The notes below the pieces were generated by a model that was not told the origin of the DNA, searched no databases, and was given only the letters and a program-made list of their open reading frames with translations. From Pomacea canaliculata (Eukaryota > Mollusca > Gastropoda > Architaenioglossa > Ampullariidae), in assembly GCF_003073045.1 (NCBI RefSeq), contig NC_037599.1, positions 18,914,555-18,978,554 on the forward strand: DNA of 64,000 nt, written 5' to 3'. The translations under genes were made by a program, and so were the position numbers. This document shows positions 36,194-47,389 of this stretch, one piece after another. Positions within the stretch are counted from its first letter, which is position 1. Each line of letters starts with the position of its first letter.

Positions 36194-36564
36194 GTGAGTT
36201 TACGACTAAAACTGGTAACTGAGGCAGTGGTATCCACTCTTGTAGAGTATCTCTTTCTCTCTACTTCTCTCACTCACTCCCCACCTATCTACCTACGTGA
36301 CAATCCATCTGTCTGCTACTATTTCGATATGATTGTCATTTGTTTCCACTGGCCTAACACAGAAGGAAATAGGTTAATTTAACGGCAGAAAACGGAGTAA
36401 TTCGACATTTTTACTCTTTCAGCTGAGCCTCTATACATCACATTTTTGTATAACCCGTGGAAATGTGTCGTATATTTCCTCAGAGCCAAAACGCTTGCTT
36501 GTGAAAGTAGTTCAGTTTCGCTCCATCTCAAGTCCCTGACCGATTCTAGTAAATGTTTTTTCAG
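36194..36564 (+). other. Intron 1 of DHCR7-like copy 1
   Basis: 371 bases from GTGAGT to TTTTTTCAG, phase 1. Nothing else is recognised in it. Confidence 0.7.
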
Positions 36565-36784
36565 GTTCCAATGACCTTCTTAGCACCGGCCTCCACGAGT
36601 ACCAGGTTGGTTATGCGCGCGTCACGGCCAACCCCGTCATGCAGGCTTTGAAGAATTTTCTCTTGAGATCGGTGATGCCACTCTTCCTGATGGCGTCCAC
36701 CCCAAACATCGTCTTCCTCATCTGGTTTGCAGCTGCACACTGCGACGGAAGTTATGCGTGTGTTGGGAACGTGTTTCGAGAGAA
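36565..36784 (+). CDS. DHCR7: DHCR7-like copy 1, exon 2 (first membrane helix)
   Basis: Bounded by TTTTTTCAG and GAA|GTAAGC. It codes residues 21-94. Residues 57-79 (MPLFLMASTPNIVFLIWFAA region) form the first membrane helix. The following CDGSYACVG matches the luminal loop after the first helix in DHCR7. It ends in phase 2 (AA), completed by the first base of exon 3 to give Lys94. The equivalent exon of copy 2 (58228-58432) has the same phases and a recognisably similar helix. Confidence 0.85.
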
Positions 36785-37276
36785 GTAAGCAGGATCCAGA
36801 GAAAAATGACCTTTAAACACTTTCTTGATAACTTTAATCGTTCAGAACGGTATAGAAGGCTAGGGCAAGGGTTAATGGCTAAACCATACCACGTGATAAA
36901 AGACTGATTTTGGAGAGAGCTGATACGCTTATTGGATTAGTTCCGATGAGTAGACTGGCTGCTTCAGTTGTTGTGTACACTGCTGGCTAGAATTTATCCC
37001 GATGGTGTAAGACTGTGCGCAGGTTTATCTTTTATTACCCGCAGTTATGTTCGTTTTTTCTTCCCCAACAACCGTTTGAGTGGGTGAGTGGGGATGAGTG
37101 ACGAGGAAGCAACAATTGTCGCACCGGCGACATTCATGCTTTCCAGTTCAACCTTTGATATTCCTCGTGTGTGGTGGGGTGAGAGAAGTATGTGAGTGAG
37201 TGTGTGTGTTTTGCGAATTGTGATTAACCAAGACCTTTGCAAGCTTTGCCAAATTTAGAAAACCGTATTATTGCAG
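36785..37276 (+). other. Intron 2 of DHCR7-like copy 1
   Basis: 492 bases from GTAAGC to TATTATTGCAG, phase 2. The equivalent intron of copy 2 is 1668 bases. Confidence 0.8.
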
Positions 37277-38444
37277 ATCTCTTGTGGGTGGACTACGCTA
37301 TATATATGGTCACGTGAATGCACCCAGCGCCCCGGTGATCTGGACCTTGATCGGGTATTCTGTCTTCGCCCTGACCATCATGCGTCTCTTACCCGGCAAG
37401 ACGGTATACGGTCCCACCACGCCCAAAGGACACGTACCCGTGTACAAGGACAACGGCTTCGCCTGCTTTGCCACCACCATGGTGACCTTCGTTCTTCTGA
37501 CCATCGTCCTCAAGACCTTCTTTTCTGTCTCTCCCACTCTCATCTATGACAGGTTCGACGAGGTTTTGGCTGCGTTGAACATCTTCAGCATCCTGTTCTG
37601 CCTGTTTCTCTATCTGAAAGGTCTGCTGGCGCCCTCCCTCTCAGACAGCGGATCCTCGGGCAACATCATCTTCGACTACTACTGGGGTATGGAGCTGTAC
37701 CCGCGAGTGCTGGGATTCGACGTGAAGGTTTTCACCAACTGCCGCTTCGGTATGACCGTATGGCCTCTCCTGGTCTGCGTCTTTGCTCTCAAAAGTTACG
37801 AGCTTTACGGCTTCGTAGACAGCATGTTCGTCACCACGACGCTTCAGCTGGTTTACTGCACCAAGTTCTTCTGGTGGGAAGCCGGCTACATGAACACCAT
37901 TGACATCATGATGGACCGCGCCGGCTACTACATCTGCTGGGGCTGTCTCGTATATATCCCCGGCCTGTACGCATCCGTCTCACTGTACATGGTCAACCAT
38001 CCCGTGAATCTGGGCCTCCCACTGACCGCCTTCCTCCTGGCGCTTGGTGTCCTGTCCATCTACATCAACTACGACGCGGACAAGCAGAAGCTGCAGGTGC
38101 GGAGCTCGGACGGTCGCTGCCTGGTGTGGGGCCGCAAGCCCAGCATCATCCGCGCCAAGTACGTCTTGGACAGCGGCGAGACGCGGGAGTCGATCCTGCT
38201 GGCATCCGGCTGGTGGGGGCTGTCGCGCCACTTCCACTACATCCCCGAGATCCTATTGGCCTTCTTTTGGTCGGTACCGGCTCTCTTCCATGACGTCATG
38301 CCCTACACCTACGTCATCTGGCTGGTTCTGCTGCTGACCCATCGCAGCTACCGGGACGACACCAAGTGCGAGAACAAGTACGGCAACTTTTGGCTGCAGT
38401 ACTGCCGCAAGGTTCCACACAAGATCGTCCCCTATATATTTTGA
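37277..38444 (+). CDS. DHCR7: 7-dehydrocholesterol reductase-like protein copy 1, exon 3 (catalytic core)
   Basis: This exon codes residues 94-482 of a complete 482-residue multi-pass membrane protein of the ERG4/ERG24 sterol reductase family. DHCR7 reduces the C7-C8 double bond of sterols with NADPH in the endoplasmic reticulum. Visible landmarks: PVYKDNG (about 148-154); family signature 1, GNIIFDYYWGMELYPR (222-237); FFWWEAGYMNTIDI; SSDGRCLVWGRKPSII; SGWWGLSRHFHY (404-415); and signature 2, LLTHRSYRDDTKCENKYG (about 447-463), before the C-terminal YIF. The TIDI, HPV-LG-P and DGRCLVWGRKP blocks favour DHCR7 over the C14 reductases. Odd points: Tyr235 replaces the usual Asn of signature 1, Cys317 replaces the usual Asp after W-G, and His414 and Pro417-Glu418 replace the Asn and Gly-Asp of the RHFNYxGD block. 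Activity and substrate are therefore uncertain. Stop TGA 38442-38444. Confidence 0.93.
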
Positions 38445-38585
38445 AGAATAACTAGCGCTTCCTTGTCTTTCTACACATACAAATGGGCGGGCACACACAC
38501 TCAGACATAAAAAACTTTCTTTGTTTTTGTGGGGTTATTTTGTTAAGAAGATGGTGTTAATGATTTCACCATTTTTGAAAGGCGA

Positions 38586-38591
38586 AATAAA
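38586..38591 (+). terminator. Polyadenylation signal of DHCR7-like copy 1
   Basis: AATAAA about 140 bases after the stop codon; it is the first canonical signal downstream, giving a short 3' untranslated region. Confidence 0.6.
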
Positions 38592-39214
38592 ACTCTGAAG
38601 CACATGAAAGAATTTGAGAACCGAGACTGATTTATGATTTATTAACAAACTGATTTATGACAAGCTAGGGACAATCATTCTCAGTTCTTCTTGGTTCGAC
38701 AGTTCCTCGTCTCAAGTTCTGTGAAAAGAATCTGAAAACAATTTTTCGCCAAAAATGAAAATGGAAGAAAATCTTACAAATCTAAATACATTTTCTCTTC
38801 TTGATTTTGTTTGGTGTTTAACAGAAGCATTCTGTTAACCTATACATGTCCCAGTAAAAAAGTCATCGAAACCTGTCTTATAATCTAGGTGTTTGACATG
38901 AATCGAAGGACTGAAAGGCGTCGCATAGTCATTGTCTAAAACAAACGATTCATTCCCTATCTCAAGTTTTGTGCGTGTAAATGCCTATTCTATTTTATAA
39001 AGCGGGTAATATTTTGATATTTGGCATTCACCAAAAAGTACAGCAGGCTATAAAGTTGTAATTTGTAACGGGATTCAAGATGTTGCAAACCGGGGGTAAG
39101 ATGCACAACTTGTAGGTGCAATTAGGGCTATCTAATGCCGAGCGATCAGCTGAAATACATCATATACTTCACCCTTTATCTACTAATGTCCTTTTTATAG
39201 GACAGCTATATACA

Positions 39215-39350
39215 GGTTCTTTTATCTCAAGTCCTCCCAGTGTCATATTTATAGGACAGGTTCCACTCACAAGAATAAAAATTAATATTTTTGTGTTCCG
39301 GGGACTTTTACAACGGAAACAAAAATACCCCCAAAATAATTTGGGAGTTC
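39215..39350 (+). repeat. Dispersed repeat A, copy 2
   Basis: Partner of 27001-27170 with the same block order and orientation. It lies about 770 bases beyond the stop codon of DHCR7-like copy 1. Confidence 0.75.
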
Positions 39351-42300
39351 AATGGTTAACTGGCTGCTTCTTAGCCATTCAAACAGTGCACTCGGCTTCT
39401 GAAGGGTTATCAAATAGAATTAAATGTAATATGAATAATAAGCTCAGGTTTTTTGGAAAGTGGCAATCATTAGAGAATATGCTACCAGCTACCAAATCCA
39501 CTCCAGTTTTGAAAAAACGGGCGATCATTTTATGCAGATGGTGTGCAAGTGCACACGCACACATAGGTGGTGTAGTTCAGTGTAGTGCGGTTGGAATTAC
39601 CATGGAGAAGAACATATATCTTGCCTTGTCCTCTTTTCTCTCTCTCTCTTCGTGTTATGCCCACAATGAGTGTAGAGATAAAAATCTCGTCGACAGGAAC
39701 GATAAGACAGTTTCACACAAAGACCTCTTTCTTTACTGATAAACAGAAAGATTATTTGGGGAACTATTGTCTTCTCACAAGATAAACACAACAATCTGGT
39801 TATCGTTTTAATCTTTAAAGCTATGCAGCACGAAACATGAAAGTATGGCTGCAGATTTCCTTCTATCATTACATTTAGTTCGCATTATTTTCTTTTTTTA
39901 TTATTTTATTTACTCAGGTCGCTAGGTTTGCGGCTCTCTCGCTCTCGCTCTGTGTAGAATATCAACTCTCATTAAAGTATTACATCTCGCAGTCTGATAC
40001 CTAGCTCTTTATGGTTATTATTGCCGCCACCTACTTTCATATGAGAGAGAGACAAACATCCCGCACTTTTAATTGCTGCCTCGTAAGTACAGTCTTAACT
40101 TAGCCGTTTGAACTAATGGTAGAAAACAAGAGAAGTTCTTTAGTCTCCAGGAGCACGGGCTGCAAAAAAATATTTATGGTATTAGTATAATGACACACAA
40201 TGTAACTTGAAGCGAACACCCTAACCCTGACACCCTTAGGAATCACACATTGTAGAGTAATGTCTTCCTATTTTTAACGGAAGTAATTTGTAAGTTTAAT
40301 GTTTTACGCCGAGTGTTTTAATTCTACCAATAACCCCACTTCCCTGCAAGATTTTTTAAAATAATTTTTGACACTTTTAAATCAGTGCAAGAGGGATAAC
40401 TCTGTTGTGTACTTGTGTCCATGTACCTATCGTGAAAGAATTGGAAAGCATGAGGTAAAGCATCTGTCATTTTTCTAATGTGAATTAGTTGCTCTGTCTT
40501 TATGCCCATCGCCATTTCTTTTTGTTTTGTTTTTTTGTGTTTGTTTTTTGTTGTTTTCATGGTTAATATGCCGTAAAGGCCGTGGAGGAAATGGTTATAA
40601 TAACACTTATTTGCTATAGAAACTTCGGATCCTGTTTGTCATCATGTTACTATGGCAACGATATCTGTGACACATGAGAATGAAAGATATTTACACTCAC
40701 AATAAGGAAATCATTGTGGCTTTGTTTTTTTACTCTACTTAATTTTGAAATAGGCTGAGTGCTTTTTGAATGATATATATATATTTGTTTTGCTTTAATA
40801 CTGATGCATTGCTCAAGTTCTTGTTCTAAATGATGTTATGTTTATTTTCTGCATGCTGTTGTCGGATGGGTAGGAAGACTTTGGGTATGTACTTGTTTGG
40901 CTGAATCCGAGCAACAGTATCACCAGACACATTTCTACAAAGACTTTGTCGATAAAAAGTGCTGGTTGAAGCTTGTCTGTAGGTGACTTTCACTGTTCAA
41001 AGGTATGAGTGTAGATAAGTAATAAAACTTGTTCCTCATTTTCTCTTTTATGTCTAAAACTGAACTGATTACAAGGCGTAAAACAACTTAAAAAACTGCG
41101 TTCCTTCACCTTCCACCTTCTCATCAAATATCTTCTAAAGAGTCATCGAGGTGTGTATTTATTTGTTCGGCTTCTATCTTTTTTTACAGTGCAAGGGACT
41201 CTGGATACCTTAAAACCTGCGATTTGTTCCTCTTTGTCTATTTTTTAAGTAAACATTTCTAAGGAAGTGTCGGAGTTTTATGTTATGATATATTTTGAGA
41301 GCATTTTATGTGGATTGCATGCATTGGTTGATGAGAATATTATAACAGAGAGAGAGAGAGGGTGTGTGGAAGAGAGTGAGGAAGAGGAAGAGTGGATGGG
41401 TAAAACCGTTACGATATAATGATTGCTGACATCACGGGATCTTCTCTTCCTAGTTGACCTGCGATAACGGGAGGTTGAGGTCTATTTTTGACTGCGAGTG
41501 GCAAACGGCTAATCTGACTGATGTCAGCCGAGTTTCAGTTCTAAATATATTTACTTCCAATGAAACTCGTTTTCTATAATTAAAAAAAAACTTTGCCTAT
41601 TGAACATATGCGCTTTCCTTTCTAGAGTTTAGTAGATATAGGACACATTGCTACTGAAAAGGACGTGCCTTCAACCGTTTGCCATCCATTTAACATACTT
41701 GTAGCTTTTTAAAAGCATTTAGAAAGGGAAACGTTTTCTATCACCAAGCAGTTCTAACGAGGAGTGGACTGGTGGTGTCAGTTATCAATATCTGTCATCC
41801 CTAAGCGGTGTTAGAGGGCTATTCACCTTTTCAACATCCATGGACCGTAAAAAAGAAAAATGTCGAGACTAAGAATCTTGTATGTCTGGCGGGAAGTACA
41901 GCAGAACTTGCCCCACAGTTCAGTGTCCTTTAGGCATTTAGCTTTGAAGTGCCCATCACCTGTCGCTTCTGCGCATAACCCAGTCTATTTTTAGAGCACC
42001 AGGCATAAAACTCGGTCACATGAATTCAAAAAGGACAGCAAAGAGAGATGTACACACCTTACTTTTAACGAAATAAATTCCCCGCTCCTTTATTTCTGTC
42101 ATCAGTGATCATGCCTGCTGCGCCAGTTATGATGAATGCTGATTATATGTTGCAGATAAAACTCGTTCAATAATGACAGATGGAAAGCCTCTCCAAGAAA
42201 AGCCTGTTTTATTCAGCTGGAAACTGCCGTTATTCGTTCAAATCCCTTTGAGCCGTTGAGCATCAGTTGGACGACAGAAATAGAAATAACGGATGCCACG

Positions 42301-42975
42301 AGTTCTGATTGTAAAGGTTACTTTTTGCCACCGGAGAAGAAAAGCTTCAGTTTGCCAGTTTTTCTTTTATAAAATTTATCCAGGTTAAGGTCTTCTCCCT
42401 GTTTGGCACACATGAAACTCTCTCTTTTAATGATCTGAGTATTCCCTGTGAGAGATCATGGCTTTCTGTTTCAGTTTCGTGACCGCGGTTCATTTGTAGT
42501 AAAGGTTGCATCCGATGTTTAAAAAGAGACGCATTTTCTGATGTTGGTTTGTGGGCAATTGTTTTTTTCGTTTGTTTGTTTTTGTTTTTTTTTATTTGTG
42601 TGTGTGTGAGCGGCGGCTGTCACTGACCGCGTCCACTGTTGGCGATACAAGGACAAGTACGCAGTAAAGAAAAATAAGTGCGGTCAGTGCGGAAATTATT
42701 TAGTCCACAGAATGTCTATAAAAATACATCTTCAAACAACAGGGAATTAGCTGTAGAAAAACAAAAGAAGTCTTCTATGAGAAGAGGTTTGTTTGCTTCT
42801 CTCATGCACTCTACTTCAGCGCAGTTGAAATTCAAAATGAGAGTGAGGGGAATGTAAGGAGCTAATTCAAGTCACTCCCTTCTGGTAAACCGCTTAATGA
42901 TTTTTGTGGCATGGTGTGAACTTTTCCCAAGCATCGTTAAACATATTTCGTTCATGTCTGACCCTAAACGTCAGA

Positions 42976-43001
42976 TTTTTTTTTTTTTTGGGGGGGGGGG
43001 G
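42976..43001 (+). repeat. T14-G12 homopolymer junction
   Basis: Fourteen T directly followed by twelve G. Confidence 0.95.
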
Positions 43002-43659
43002 TGAGGAGGACTAATCCGTTTAAATGTTGAGTTGCGTTGCGTTTCGAGAAGTTTCATGCCTCCGTACATGAAAGTGTTCAAAAGTCTCTTCTCTAATATG
43101 TTCGGCACTTTGCACATATGGGAAGGAAGGAGATAATTACTTTTAGCAAGCCAGCACTGAACATTTCTTCCACAAAGAGATATAAAAATATTGGTAAAAC
43201 ACATGTAAACATAAACACAGCTCTGCTCTTAACATACACTCACATATAGCGATTCTTTATTGCCATAGACAATAGTTATAGCGCAATAACACAAAAAGAA
43301 CCATAGATAAGTAATCATTTCAAAATGTAGTAAACACCATTTGAATTGCGATGAAATTGTAGGTAACTAAAAATTTAAAAATGTATTCACATAGGCATTT
43401 TGGTTTTGTGTTAATAAAGAACGAGCGGGCAGAAGAAAAGAGACGACAATCCAGTTTTCTGACCCAGTTTCAAAGAAATGGAGTTGGAGAGAGATCCACA
43501 CGCTATTACCCCCACTAGCGAAGAAACATTTTAAAATCTTGTTTTGCTTAAGAACGAACGAAAAAAAAAAAGCAGAGAGTACGATATGGCAGCGAACGAA
43601 GCATAAAAAGAGGAGGATAAAAATGTTAAGAAAAAGAAAGAAAGAAAACACAAACAAAC

Positions 43660-43930
43660 AGACGAGGTGCACTTGCAATGGCATGCTGTTCTGCCTGGCA
43701 TGCGGCACGCGCAGTGCGTGAAAGACTGTCGATGGGGCGAGCGCGTGTTTGGCTCGGCGTTAGCGGAAAATGTGGCGCATGCGCTCTCGCCGTGTGCTGC
43801 CAGAGTTGCGTCATGTCCACACGACGGCTTGTGCAAAGTGTCCCTCCGCCGGGGAATGTCTCGCACCCTGGCGAACGGCCAGCTTCAGGGCAGCGAGGAC
43901 TTGAGGGGAGGAGGTTGAAGGGAGGGAGCA
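43660..43930. promoter_or_regulatory. CpG-rich island with NRF1 palindrome
   Basis: A sharply bounded GC- and CpG-rich segment in AT-rich surroundings, with the exact palindrome GCGCATGCGC (43775-43784), the core bound by NRF1, and a further CGCGCAGTGCG nearby. Several frames are open across it only because of base composition. It may be a promoter or untranslated exon, but I found no splice donor or gene that clearly belongs to it. Confidence 0.4.
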
Positions 43931-44425
43931 GGGGTCAGCTTGTGCCGTCCGAGCCCGGGGGGTTACTCAGCGCTACCTGGATGCTGGGATTTAAAGGCCA
44001 TCCTGAGAGAAAATTATTTTGGTGAATTTTGTCCCAGTTAAGTCAATTAATTCCCGATCCCACCCCCACCGCAAAAAAAAAAAAAGTTCCGTTAGGAACG
44101 TACAAGTCGGTTATCACCTGCGAAGGGGGTCAACTGTCAAGGCTTAGGTCAAGGGTTACCACTTCATTTAATGCGGAGTCACAAAAGTAGGTTTAGAGAC
44201 AAAGTCTAATTAAAATATAAATGCTCTTAGGCTCTTGCGTGGGTCCAGCTGTCAGCAATGACACACTCCCAATGGATTTTCGATAACGATAGTCGAAGAA
44301 TAAAGTGCAGACGTACAAAGAGATAAAAACTGATAATTGTATTCACAACGCTGCATTATGCATGTTGCCTTGCGGTGAATGCAGACCCATTAGTTACACT
44401 GAGTTGTTGACTAAGGAGCAAGCAG

Positions 44426-44897
44426 CAGGTGTGGGCAAAGTTTTCTTTTTCTGACCGGTCTCAAACTTCTAAGATATGCGGCGGGCTGGTAAAATACCAA
44501 AAACCTACGCCAGGTGACCACACAACAAACCTAGTGATGATGACATGGACAACAAATAAGTTCATAATGGCATTCACTTACCGGATTTATTGTGTAAAAT
44601 GAAGCTGATTGAATTCGCTTACTAGAAAACTTTAAAACCAGTTTTCCTTTGAAGACAGCCCCTTCCGATGATCTTTAACGACTGAATCAGACATATCAGC
44701 CGTGTTATTTGTTATATTTTTACTTTGTGTTAGAATATTACAGACTGCCAATTTCTAACGCTGTTGCACTTGATAAATTTAAGTTCAATCAAATGAACCT
44801 AAGCTGAATAAATAATTTTAAAAAAACAAGTGCACTTCACATTTTGGCAGACGGGCCGATCCAAAGAAGTCCACGGCCCGTACTTTAGCCACCCCTG
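44426..44897. mobile_element. Probable hAT-like non-autonomous element
   Basis: The left end CAGGTGTGGGCAAAGTT and the right end ACTTTAGCCACCCCTG are imperfect inverted repeats. GCGGGCTGG (left, about 44480) and CACGGCCCG (right) echo the GC-rich sub-terminal blocks of the hAT element at 31912. Length is 472 bp, the interior is AT-rich and no protein is encoded. The flanking 8-mers do not match, so the target duplication has decayed or the ends are slightly misplaced. Confidence 0.55.
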
Positions 44898-45477
44898 AAC
44901 TAGAGAGTCGCAGAGTTCTAATTTTTTTCTTTTTTTTTTAAGCCACGAATTATGCACGTGACTGCTCATAATTCATGCAAATTACGGCTGCATAAAATAT
45001 ATTGTCAATTTATGCTAATTTCACACTTTTGACCGTCATTAAATAATGCAGATAGTGTACTGACAGAAACAGGCCGCGTCGTTCAGTTAACAATACATTG
45101 TATTCCAAAACACATTCGTTAAAAAAACATCAAAAATCATTTTTAGCAATTAAATGTTTTATTGCTAATTATCTAAGCACATACCTCTCGAAAGATTTCA
45201 GATAACATAAATAATGAGACTGGCAGATTTTGTTTAGTATGGAAACCGTGTGTCGCAAGTTTTTGTTCCTCGCGCGCGCGCGGCGCACCTTTTCGTAACT
45301 AGATAAACGCGGCACGTTGACAAGCTGTGACGTCATCACTTGCACTCGTTGTCGATCGTGTTTGGCCTCGTCTGCTGTAGCTGGAGCAGATGGCGCTATT
45401 CTCACTACGCTGAGTACTACTAAATGTTGTCGCTTGACCACCGTTAGCCGTTAGTTTGTATGACTCAAGATTATACC

Positions 45478-45667
45478 ATGAACTTGTATTACTGGACTGC
45501 TGGCAAACGATTTTTTTCCAGTTAACTACTAAAACGAGGCATGAGACTACAAAGCTTCCGGTTTATTCACATTCCTTATTTAGGCTCGCCGAGACTAACA
45601 GCGGAGAACTTCGCAAGAGGCTCAGCGTTGGTCTTGGCAGACAGACAGCAGTCCACCTATACACGTC
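45478..45667 (+). repeat. Dispersed repeat B, long copy
   Basis: Partner of 9413-9484. The two shared blocks (GAACTTGTATTACTGGACTG and GGCAGACAGACAGCAGTCCA) are separated here by about 120 bases that are absent from the other copy. Confidence 0.65.
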
Positions 45668-45954
45668 CGTGATTATACCAGCTAAAATGTTCGTAAACTT
45701 TTAGTTTTAGTTGACTGATTTGATTGGCCCTTCAGCTAGTGGCTAAGGAAGTACTATTCTGTACTAGTCCTAGCTCTCTTTAAAAAAAAATTTACAAGAT
45801 CGTCACACTGTGCTACTAACCTCGCCTTGCATACATATCTGACCTACTGAAGCCTTACCACCCAATTCAATTTTTTTTCGGTCTGATTGTGTTGCCCTCC
45901 TCTCTATGCCACGCATCTGACAAGAGAAATTCAGTAGACGTTGCTTTTCCTTCT

Positions 45955-46470
45955 CAGACTAAAGCTGGTAGACAATTTGAGATTTCTGGGAACCATTATC
46001 TCGAATGACTGGAACAACGGAAATGACTCGTCAGCTGGAACAACATGGTGTCCATCATCAAGAAGGACCAGCAGGGACTTTACAATCTGCGCCACCTGAA
46101 ACAGTTGGTCCTTAGAAGGAACATTCTGGTTCAGTTTTCCCAGGCAGTGATCTAGAATCAGTAGAATGTACTGACATTCTCAGTCACGGTCTGGTATGGT
46201 AGAACCACACAAGCAGAAAGTTCGACTAAGTGGTGCATGAAGCTAACAAAACTAATGGTTGTGACCTACCTCTGTAGGTATGGCCTGCGCAGTTCATGGA
46301 GGACTCGTAAAATTGCGGCTTATGAAACTCACAATGACATTACTTTGTCTCATGACCTCTGAGATAGGTACAGACACGCCCAAGCAAAATCATCCCATCT
46401 GAGAAACAGTTTTTATTCAAAAGCAATGACCACACTGAACTCCACAGTGTCACGAGTTAGGACTAAATAA
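45955..46470 (+). mobile_element. LINE remnant, end of reverse transcriptase to C-terminus
   Basis: Read across frames, the plus strand gives LRLKLVDNLRFLGTIIS, then FTICAT and LRHLKQLVLRRNILVQF in shifted frames, then HSHGLVWYGRTTQAES-like peptide, KLTKLMVVTYLCRYGLRSSW, and finally LRNSFYSKAMTTLNSTVSR. This order (F-L-G-x-x-I-S, L-R-x-L, V-W-Y-G, then R-N-S-F-x-x-x-A-x-x-x-L-N) is that of the C-terminal third of L2/Rex-like LINEs. Several stops and frameshifts are present, so it is dead. Confidence 0.75.
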
Positions 46471-47389
46471 TGATTATCTCCTTGAACTATGCAGGGACTG
46501 TATGTAGTATACGAGTCCATGCTTTTGTGTTTATATGCTCGCATATCTGTTCGCGTATGTCTATGCATTGGTGGAACTGAAATGTGTGGGTAGCGTTTAG
46601 TATATGAGAAAGTGAGTGTGTGTGTGAGAGACAATGTACCTGAGTTTCCTCGTCAAACACAAAACATTGGCACCGTAGAACTGGTCACGTGGCTGATAGC
46701 TACCACAGTCGTACAGGGAAACGTTTCGTACAACGTGCAACATCCGTCACGTCCCACGAGACATCACTTTGCTCTTCGCCGAACACTTCACGACGTGCGA
46801 AGCAAAAATACAACAAGGAAAGAATCTGATAGCCTTAAAGGGATGCAAAATACCTAAATATAATAATTAGGCTCATCTTAAAGTGCTGTTAAGTCGAGTT
46901 ATAACTACCATCCACTCTCTCTCTCACACACGTGCATCAACTTGGCTCTATCAGTTGTTACTGCTGCTCCCGTACTACACATTTTTCATGTCTGGGTCAT
47001 CTATGTTGCGATTCCAGGATCGCGATGAGGTGAGTAGGTACACGACTCTTTTTCTCCCCGTGTCGCACGTTTATTTTGTTTACGGTTCGTGAGAGCGCAA
47101 GCGTTTGTTTGTTTGTGTTTAACGCCGTGCCAGCAACTAGGGCTACATCACGGCAACAAAAAGTAATCTTAACTTTAAAAGTTTAGGGACAAAACCTTCC
47201 GAGTGATATAGCCATAACATTCTTTAAAAAGTCGACGCAAGAAGTAAACAATATGTATAATAGTGGGTAAAGTGTAAAAAGGAGTGGTGAAGCCCCCAAA
47301 GCCACCAACAAATCCAAAAAATCAAAAGACAAAAGTTAGGACATAAAATTTCTTATATCTGGTAAAATGGTAAAGAACTCTCCTCCTTA

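Larger units (their letters stand above)
38592..43659. other. AT-rich intergenic stretch
   Basis: Holds dispersed repeat A copy 2 (39215-39350), a GA run near 41349-41360 and a T14-G12 run (42976-43001). A 207-codon open frame at 39116-39739 starts at GTG, runs through the dispersed repeat and has no domain, so it is not accepted as a gene. From about 40000 to 42900 I see nothing recognisable. Confidence 0.45.

Noticed and set aside
36001..36382. Open frames on both strands over copy 1 exon 1
   Set aside because: The exon 1 frame is supported by phase agreement with exon 2; these other frames are not.
37980..38498. Minus-strand and off-frame ORFs over the reductase exons (also 60766-61148)
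   Set aside because: They mirror the real coding frame and occur at the same place in both copies because the DNA is shared.
39116..39739. 207-codon open frame
   Set aside because: Starts at GTG, passes through dispersed repeat A, and shows no domain or coding bias.
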